A stretch of 6,933 nucleotides of DNA from positions 1 through 6,933 of the forward strand of contig JAJXDX010000107.1 in the NCBI GenBank assembly GCA_021640185.1, written 5' to 3'. The translations under genes and the position numbers were made by a program. The notes below the pieces were generated by a model that saw only the letters and a list, made by a program, of their open reading frames with translations, did no database searches and had not been told where the DNA came from. Below, in pieces: positions 1 to 4,608 of the stretch. Numbering within the stretch: the stretch's first letter is position 1; every line of letters starts with the position of its first letter. The stretch comes from Oscillospiraceae bacterium. GTDB lineage: Bacteria > Bacillota > Clostridia > Oscillospirales > Acutalibacteraceae.

Positions 1-1450
1 CGGGCGGATCCGTGCGCAGCCCGGTCATGATGGCATCCATCTCCGCCATGCCGCGCTCGCCCTCGAAGGCGACGTTGATCACGGCGTTGCGATAGAAGCC
101 GTAGCGGGCATACAGCTGCTGCATCCGATCGAGCAGGGTCAGCCCCTGCGCGCGGTAGAACGCCGCCATCTCCACGATCAGCATGGAGGCGACGACGGCA
201 TCCTTATCGCGCACGTACGTGCCGGACAGGTAGCCGTAGCTTTCCTCGTAGCCCAGCACGAAGCGCTCCGCCTCGCCCTGCGCCTCCAGCAGCGCGATCT
301 GCTCACCGATATATTTGAAGCCGGTCAGCACCTCGCGCACCTCGCAGCCGTGATCGGCGGCGATGGCGTCGGTCATCGCGGTGGTGACGATGGAGCGCAC
401 CGCCACCGGGCGCTCGGGCAGCGTGCCCGCCGCCGCGCGCTGCGTGAGGATATAGTCGAGCAGCAGGCAGCCGACCTCGTTGCCGGTCATCAGGGCATAG
501 CCGCCCTTGCCGTCCGGCACGGCGATGCCCACGCGGTCGCAGTCCGGATCGGTGGCCAGCAGCAGATCCGGCTCCACCGTTTCCGCCAGCACCAGCGCGC
601 GGTCGAACGCCTGCCGGATCTCCGGGTTCGGGTACGGCGCGGTGGGGAAATCGCCGTCCGGCAGCTCCTGCTCCGGGACGACGGTGACCTCCTTCGCGCC
701 GATACGGCGCAGCATCTCGCGCACCGGGACGTTGCCCGCGCCGTTGAGCGGCGTGTAGATCAGCCGCAGGCCCGCCTTTTCGCATACGCCGGGCAGCACC
801 TGACGCGACAGCACGCAGTCCATATAGCCGTCCAGCACGTCCTGCCCGACCATGCGGATCCGGCCGTCGGCCTTCGCCTCGTCGAACGGGGCGAGCCGCA
901 CGCCGGAGAAGATGTCCACCCCGCGGATCTGCCGGGTGACCTCGCCCGCATCGTGATCGGTCAGCTGGCAGCCGTCCGCGCCGTAGACCTTGTAGCCGTT
1001 GTATTTGGCCGGGTTGTGGCTGGCGGTGATCATCACGCCCGCCTGACAGCCGCAGCGGCGCACGGTGTAGGAGAGCACCGGCACCGGCTCCAGCTGCGGA
1101 TACAGGTATACCGTGATACCGTTGCCCGCCAGCACGCGCGCCGTTTCGCGCGCGAACAAGGCGGATCTATGACGCGAATCGTAAGCGATGGCCGCAGAAC
1201 GCGTGCCCTTGCACGACAGCATCCAAGCCGCCAATCCCTGCGTCGCGCGGCGGACGGTGTAGATATTCATGCGGTTCTCGCCCGCGCCGATCACGCCGCG
1301 CAGGCCGGCCGTGCCAAAGCTGAGTTCCTGATAAAAGCGGTCGCGGATCGCCTCGGGATCCGCGGCGACCGCGGACAGCTCCGCCGCGACGTCCGGATCC
1401 TCCACGGCATTTTCGCACCAAAGGGCGTACTGTTTTTCGATGTCGGTCAT
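1..1450 (-). CDS. pgcA: Phospho-sugar mutase (alpha-phosphoglucomutase/phosphomannomutase, PgcA/PGM2 type), 3' end outside window
   Basis: This enzyme interconverts hexose-6-phosphate and hexose-1-phosphate (typically glucose) in the cytoplasm through a phosphoserine, feeding sugar-nucleotide synthesis. The frame is open for 483 residues from ATG 1450 to the left edge; the family is usually about 560-580 residues, so roughly the last 80-95 residues are missing. In order: an N-terminal substrate-loop motif SFGTAGLRG near residues 43-51; the active-site loop TASHNP at 142-147 with phosphoserine Ser144; the metal-binding loop DPDCDR at 301-306; and the sugar-specificity loop GYEESYGY at 400-407. 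All key residues are present. The start is supported by AAGGAG at 1460-1465, nine bases upstream. It lies 33 bp after the CpsD-like gene with no terminator or clear promoter between, so it is probably the third gene of that operon. The hexose specificity (glucose versus mannose) is inferred from the family. Confidence 0.93.
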   Translation of the reverse strand, partial: MTDIEKQYALWCENAVEDPDVAAELSAVAADPEAIRDRFYQELSFGTAGLRGVIGAGENRMNIYTVRRATQGLAAWMLSCKGTRSAAIAYDSRHRSALFARETARVLAGNGITVYLYPQLEPVPVLSYTVRRCGCQAGVMITASHNPAKYNGYKVYGADGCQLTDHDAGEVTRQIRGVDIFSGVRLAPFDEAKADGRIRMVGQDVLDGYMDCVLSRQVLPGVCEKAGLRLIYTPLNGAGNVPVREMLRRIGAKEVTVVPEQELPDGDFPTAPYPNPEIRQAFDRALVLAETVEPDLLLATDPDCDRVGIAVPDGKGGYALMTGNEVGCLLLDYILTQRAAAGTLPERPVAVRSIVTTAMTDAIAADHGCEVREVLTGFKYIGEQIALLEAQGEAERFVLGYEESYGYLSGTYVRDKDAVVASMLIVEMAAFYRAQGLTLLDRMQQLYARYGFYRNAVINVAFEGERGMAEMDAIMTGLRTDPP

Positions 1451-1459
1451 GCGGTATCT

Positions 1460-1465
1460 CTCCTT
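1460..1465 (-). promoter_or_regulatory. Ribosome binding site of the phospho-sugar mutase
   Basis: On the minus strand AAGGAG lies nine bases upstream of ATG 1450. It fixes this start, which also agrees with the conserved N-terminus of the family. Confidence 0.8.
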
Positions 1466-1483
1466 TTCTTATTCGGTATGCGG

Positions 1484-2116
1484 TTATTTTCGGCCGTCCG
1501 GCACGCCGGTCACGACGATGCCGAGCAACGGGACAGCCTGCTGCCGCAGTGCCCCGGCGCACGCGGCGGCACGCGACGCGCGCGTGCGGCAGCTGCGCAC
1601 GGCCAGCACCGCGCCGTCCGCGGCGGACAGCGCCGCCGCGGCGCATGGACGCCCCATGTCCGGCGCGTCCAGGAACACCAGATCGTAGCCGCGCCCGATC
1701 TCGGCCAGCAGAGCGGGAAAGCGTGCGCCGCCGAGCAGCGGCGCCGGGTCGCCCGGCACCGTTCCGGCCGGCAGCAGATCCACACCGGGCACGACGTCAC
1801 GCACGAGGCAGTCCTCGGCGCGGCAGAGCCCGGCGGCTGCGTCGGCCAGCCCCTGCCCGGGTGCGGTGCGGAAATTGCGGTGCTGCGCGGGGGCGTACAG
1901 GTCGGCATCCGCCACCAGCACCCGTTTGCCGGACTGGGCGGTCAGGATGGCCAGATTGCTGCACAGCGTCGCCCGGCCGCATCCGGCGGCGGGCGCCGTG
2001 AAGGCGACGACGTGCGCGCCCGTGCCGCCGACGGCAAGGGCCAGCTGCTGCTGCAGCCGGCGATAGTCCTCCACCAGCTGCCGCGCGCCGCGCGGCGCGT
2101 TCATTTGCGTGCTCAT
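1484..2116 (-). CDS. CpsD/CapB-like P-loop ATPase (bacterial tyrosine kinase family) with degenerate Walker A
   Basis: Members of this family autophosphorylate on tyrosine and, with a CpsC/Wzz-type membrane partner, control polysaccharide chain length at the inner membrane face. The protein has 210 residues, close to the usual 210-240. Visible landmarks are an EDYRRLQ segment at 16-22 resembling the family oligomerisation motif; the P-loop region ending GCGRAT at 45-50; a Walker A'-like VLVADADLYAP at 66-76; and Walker B DLVFLDAP at 145-152. The Walker A lysine is Arg48 and the following Ser is Ala49 (family GEGKST), and the arginine usual after DADL is Tyr74. There are only three tyrosines (18, 74, 144) and no C-terminal tyrosine cluster. 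ATG 2116 overlaps the upstream stop (ATGA) and has GGAGG at 2126-2130. ATG 2104 is a less likely alternative. Family membership is firm; kinase activity is doubtful. A ParA/MinD-like scaffold role is also possible. Confidence 0.85.
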   Translation of the reverse strand: MSTQMNAPRGARQLVEDYRRLQQQLALAVGGTGAHVVAFTAPAAGCGRATLCSNLAILTAQSGKRVLVADADLYAPAQHRNFRTAPGQGLADAAAGLCRAEDCLVRDVVPGVDLLPAGTVPGDPAPLLGGARFPALLAEIGRGYDLVFLDAPDMGRPCAAAALSAADGAVLAVRSCRTRASRAAACAGALRQQAVPLLGIVVTGVPDGRK

Positions 2117-2796
2117 GCGTCCGCACCTCCGTCCGTATCCGCCGCGGGCACATAGCTCGTCAGCGTGCCGAGCAGCGGCAGCCCCAGCTGCCGCACGCTC
2201 TCGCCGTCACGGATGCGGCGCAGCCGCGCCCGGATCGGCAGCACCACGGCCAACAGCACCGCTGCGGTCGCCAGCCCCAGCAGCGCCGCCTGCCACAGCG
2301 GCGCGGGCACGCGTTCGCCCGTGCCGGGATCGCCCATCGCGGTGATCTGGCTGCCGCGCAACAGCGTGCGCAGCTGCGCCGACGCGACGGAGGCGTAGGC
2401 CGCGCACATCGTGCGCGAGAGCGTCGCCTCGTCCGCCGTGACCTCGATCCGGATCAGCCCCGTCCCGTCGACGGCGCTTGCCCGCGCCATGCGGCGCACG
2501 GCGGATTTGGTCAGCGTGCGGCCGCTGTTTTGCATCTCGGACGCCACGGCGTCCACCACCCGGTCGGTATCGAGCAGGGCCAGACACTCGCGCGACAGCT
2601 CGCGCGGGGACACCGCCGCCGTGGGCGAGCTGCCGGACCCGGCGAACGGGCTGACATAGATCTGCGTCGTGCTGCGGTAGCGCTCGCCGATAAGCAGCTG
2701 CGCCCCGACGGCGAACAGCACCGCGCCCGCCGCCAAGGTCAGCGCGATCTGACGCAGGGTGCGGCGCGTCGGGCGCAAGGGTCGTTTTCCGGTCAT
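2113..2796 (-). CDS. Wzz/CpsC/CapA-like polysaccharide chain-length adaptor membrane protein
   Basis: This is a 227-residue inner-membrane protein of the Wzz/chain-length-determinant family in its short Firmicutes form, which partners a separate CpsD-type kinase. A basic N-terminus is followed by TM1 at about 17-36, an external segment opening with the family-like YRSTTQIYV at 40-48, a Gly/Pro-rich stretch at 157-166, TM2 at about 168-188, and a cytoplasmic tail with LGLPLLGTL at 204-212, which matches the usual C-terminal kinase-contact region. The frame is open upstream to 2946, but that extension is unlikely. It would cross the promoter at 2857-2885, and ATG 2796 has a purine-rich GAGGGG ribosome site at 2805-2810. 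It is the first gene of the operon and overlaps the CpsD-like gene by four bases, implying translational coupling. The substrate polymer cannot be told from the sequence. Confidence 0.85.
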   Translation of the reverse strand: MTGKRPLRPTRRTLRQIALTLAAGAVLFAVGAQLLIGERYRSTTQIYVSPFAGSGSSPTAAVSPRELSRECLALLDTDRVVDAVASEMQNSGRTLTKSAVRRMARASAVDGTGLIRIEVTADEATLSRTMCAAYASVASAQLRTLLRGSQITAMGDPGTGERVPAPLWQAALLGLATAAVLLAVVLPIRARLRRIRDGESVRQLGLPLLGTLTSYVPAADTDGGADA

Positions 2797-2856
2797 GGGC
2801 AGTTCCCCTCTTTTTTCGTCTTTGGACGGCGGATGCCGCCGATCATTACACCCTAT

Positions 2857-2885
2857 ATTATAGATCCTTCCCGCACGGGTGTCAA
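2857..2885 (-). promoter_or_regulatory. Consensus sigma-70/sigma-A promoter of the Wzz-CpsD-mutase operon
   Basis: On the minus strand a perfect -35 TTGACA (2880-2885) and a perfect -10 TATAAT (2857-2862) are separated by exactly 17 bases. Transcription should start near 2850, leaving a leader of about 54 bases before ATG 2796. The leader contains a small GGCGG/CCGCC hairpin at 2828-2840 that may be incidental. The promoter lies downstream of the terminator that ends the lipoprotein transcript, so the operon has its own start. Confidence 0.85.
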
Positions 2886-2910
2886 CCCTGCCGTTTGCGC
2901 GGCGGACAGG

Positions 2911-2928
2911 AAAAAGGGCGCATCGCCC
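2911..2928 (-). terminator. Possible secondary terminator hairpin
   Basis: Read on the minus strand, GGGCG-ATG-CGCCC forms a five-base-pair hairpin followed directly by five Ts (2911-2915). It follows the stronger terminator at 2945-2989 and precedes the operon promoter, so it could act as a back-up stop. The stem is short and it could be chance. Confidence 0.4.
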
Positions 2929-2944
2929 GCCATGATCCGACGGC

Positions 2945-2989
2945 AAAAAAGGCCGCAGAAAAAGCCGAAAACCGACTTTTTCTGCGGCC
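2945..2989 (-). terminator. Strong intrinsic terminator of the lipoprotein gene
   Basis: A perfect 14-bp stem (2951-2964 paired with 2976-2989) encloses an 11-base loop. On the minus strand it is followed by six Ts at 2945-2950. It begins five bases after the lipoprotein stop codon, so it ends that transcript and separates it from the downstream operon. Confidence 0.92.
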
Positions 2990-2994
2990 GGAGG

Positions 2995-4431
2995 TCAGGA
3001 AGCGGTCACCATCATGCTTTGCGCGATACGGATCAGCGTCAGGCTGTCGAGCGTGCCGGGCAGGATGTCCATCGCGCCGATCGCCCGCTGGGTGGGCGCA
3101 TAGGTCAGCAGCACCGAGTAATACTGCACCGGGCGTTCTTCCTTGCTCATGTCCTCGAAGAAGGACAGCGACAGGGCGTTGTGCCCGCTCCGGCGCCGTC
3201 CCTTGACGGGCAGATAGCAGTCGGTATCGAGCACGCCGAGGTGGGCGGACAGCCGGAACCCGGCATAGGCGAACTGCGGATCGTCGTACGTCGCGCAGTA
3301 CCCGCTATCTGCATAGCTGCCCGCATAGAGCGTGCCGACGCACGCGCCCTTGGCATCGTACAGATATTTCGTCGGGCTCCACGGGATCGACGTCGAAACA
3401 TCGCCCTCGTCCCGGATCGACCAGCCCTGCGGCAGATACACCTCCAGATCCGTGCTGGACAGCCGATCGGTGGACCTCATCCGCGTCCGGTACAGCGTCA
3501 GCTGCGGCGCGGCACCGGTCCAGACCTCCTGCTCCTTTTCGGCGAACCACCGTTTGGACGTCCAGTCGCCCAGCCAGTCCCGCGTCGGATCGGCCGGCCC
3601 GTCATCGGCATAGCCGGACGGATCGACCGCCACCATGCTCTGCGCCAGACGGATCTGCTCGGTCAGCGTCAGCGCATCCGGCAGCAGCTCGACCGCGCCG
3701 TACTGCATCAGCACGGGATCGAAGGTCAGCAGCGCGACGTTCGTGCGGCCGTCGGCCGCCACGGGCGCGATCGCGTTGTGGCCGCGCCCCGTGTCGCTGT
3801 GCCGTCCTTTCATGGGCAGGTAGTCGTCCGCGTCGAGCAGGCCGCTCTTTTCCGTCCCCCGCAGCGCCGCATACGCCGCCGTTTGATCTTTTTTCCCGTC
3901 GACGGCCGTGTATGTCCCGGCCGCGACCCGGCCGACGCAGTCCCCCTTGTCATTGATCAGATACCGGCCGCCCTCGGCGTTTATCCCGCCGGAAAAGCTG
4001 CCCTTGCCCCGGATCGTCCAGCCCTTGGGCAGATACAGCTCCAGCGTGACCGTTTTTGTCCCGGCGGAGAACTTGGCCTGCGTGCGGTACATCGTCGCCC
4101 CCGAAAGGTAGGGCGACCATTCGTCCTCCGTATCCTTGCGGAAGGGGTTCTCGCCCAAGCCGGAGAACAGCTTGCTGCTGTTGAGAATGATCGGGGCCTG
4201 CGTCGTCGGTGCCTCCGTCGTGACGGGCGCTTTGTCCCCGTGCCCTTTGGGCGAGATCACCTGCCCGTTCGACGGGCCGATGCCCTGCCCAAAGACCAGC
4301 TCCGGTGCCGCGGCAGTCGTGGTCGTGGACGCATCGCCGCTTGGCACCGGCTCCCCGCCGGCACAGCCGGCGGCAAGCAGCAGGGCGGCCATGGCGGCGG
4401 ACAAAATGCTGACGGGCACGTGGTTTTTCAT
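2995..4431 (-). CDS. Predicted lipoprotein with tandemly duplicated unknown domain
   Basis: I do not recognise the family. The protein has 478 residues, with a basic N-terminus, hydrophobic signal segment (about 6-21) and lipobox LAAGC ending at Cys23, so it should be lipid-anchored outside the membrane. A low-complexity linker rich in Thr, Ala and Pro (about 28-80) follows. Then come two copies of one domain, about 106-268 and 304-476, sharing in order: L-E-x-YLP-x-GW-x-IR (130-141 and 329-340); YL-x4-G-x-CVG (158-167 and 357-366); LD-x-D-x-YLP-x-KGR (199-210 and 401-412) then GHNA (217-220 and 416-419); and a closing ILP/LLP...IRLAQSM-like helix (249-266 and 457-473). ATG 4431 follows purine-rich AGGGGG at 4439-4444. 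The extension to 4494 is rejected because it would precede the signal peptide and cover the promoter. It is monocistronic and divergent from the LTA-synthase-like gene. Confidence 0.88.
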   Translation of the reverse strand: MKNHVPVSILSAAMAALLLAAGCAGGEPVPSGDASTTTTAAAPELVFGQGIGPSNGQVISPKGHGDKAPVTTEAPTTQAPIILNSSKLFSGLGENPFRKDTEDEWSPYLSGATMYRTQAKFSAGTKTVTLELYLPKGWTIRGKGSFSGGINAEGGRYLINDKGDCVGRVAAGTYTAVDGKKDQTAAYAALRGTEKSGLLDADDYLPMKGRHSDTGRGHNAIAPVAADGRTNVALLTFDPVLMQYGAVELLPDALTLTEQIRLAQSMVAVDPSGYADDGPADPTRDWLGDWTSKRWFAEKEQEVWTGAAPQLTLYRTRMRSTDRLSSTDLEVYLPQGWSIRDEGDVSTSIPWSPTKYLYDAKGACVGTLYAGSYADSGYCATYDDPQFAYAGFRLSAHLGVLDTDCYLPVKGRRRSGHNALSLSFFEDMSKEERPVQYYSVLLTYAPTQRAIGAMDILPGTLDSLTLIRIAQSMMVTAS

Positions 4432-4464
4432 CGGGCATCCCCCTCGTTTTTCTTTCCGCAGCCA

Positions 4465-4494
4465 AGGATAGCACGATCGTTTCGCGCCTGTCAA
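4465..4494 (-). promoter_or_regulatory. Promoter of the lipoprotein gene
   Basis: On the minus strand a perfect -35 TTGACA (4489-4494) and a partly matching -10 TATCCT (4465-4470, 4 of 6) are spaced by 18 bases. The predicted start is near 4458, giving a leader of about 27 bases. A TTGTAACCTT half-site ends two bases upstream of the -35. The weak -10 beside an operator-like element suggests activator dependence, though this is inference. Confidence 0.65.
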
Positions 4495-4496
4495 CG

Positions 4497-4539
4497 AAGG
4501 TTACAAGATCGTCATAAAGGTTACAACATTGTAACCTTT
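4497..4539. promoter_or_regulatory. Operator-like array of TTGTAACCTT half-sites between divergent promoters
   Basis: The 10-mer AAGGTTACAA occurs at 4497-4506 and again at 4517-4526, a 20-bp period, and its reverse complement TTGTAACCTT lies at 4529-4538. The second and third copies form a perfect 11-bp inverted repeat (4516-4526 with 4529-4539, two-base centre). The array sits between the -35 boxes of the two divergent promoters: two bases from the lipoprotein -35 and seven bases (4540-4546) from the LTA-synthase -35. The inverted repeat has no T-tract and is not at a gene end, so it is more likely a protein binding site than a terminator. I cannot name the regulator; the direct repeats would suit a response regulator and the palindrome a dimeric repressor. 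Confidence 0.75.
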
Positions 4540-4546
4540 GAAACGC

Positions 4547-4575
4547 TTGCAACCGGCCCCGCACGGTGATATACT
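4547..4575 (+). promoter_or_regulatory. Promoter of the LTA-synthase-like gene (extended -10)
   Basis: The -35 TTGCAA (4547-4552) and -10 TATACT (4570-4575) are spaced by 17 bases, with a TG one base before the -10 (4567-4568) giving an extended -10. The predicted start is near 4582 and the leader is about 27 bases. The palindromic operator lies just upstream, centred near -54, a position compatible with activation. Confidence 0.75.
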
Positions 4576-4598
4576 GGGTTTGTCGAAAATCGGTTTTT

Positions 4599-4608
4599 GA
4601 GGTGATCC
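4599..4608 (+). promoter_or_regulatory. Ribosome binding site of the LTA-synthase-like gene
   Basis: GAGGTGATCC is complementary to ten consecutive bases of the usual 16S 3' end. It directly abuts ATG 4609, and a second in-frame ATG follows at 4612. Counting from GAGG, the spacing is six bases to the first and nine to the second, so either may be used. Confidence 0.75.

Noticed and set aside
1167..1646. Minus-strand 159-residue frame overlapping the mutase start
   Set aside because: It is in a different frame from the mutase. Direct translation from ATG 1450 gives the conserved mutase sequence uninterrupted to the left edge, so there is no frameshift.
350..2155. Plus-strand 601-residue open frame
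   Set aside because: It lies antisense to the mutase and CpsD-like genes, has no motif or plausible ribosome site, and its Arg/Ala/Gly/His-rich composition is the usual antisense shadow in GC-rich DNA.
2797..2946. N-terminal extension of the Wzz-like protein
   Set aside because: The extension would cover the promoter at 2857-2885, lacks family similarity, and the ATG at 2796 with its purine-rich site fits the family's short N-terminus.
4432..4494. N-terminal extension of the lipoprotein
   Set aside because: It would put 21 residues before the signal peptide and overlap the -10 and -35 elements.
4516..4539. Inverted repeat considered as a terminator
   Set aside because: No T-tract follows on either strand, no gene ends there, and it lies between two divergent promoters.
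2530..4569. Plus-strand 679-residue open frame
   Set aside because: It runs through the consensus promoter, the terminator at 2945-2989, the whole lipoprotein gene and the operator array. No conserved protein features are visible.
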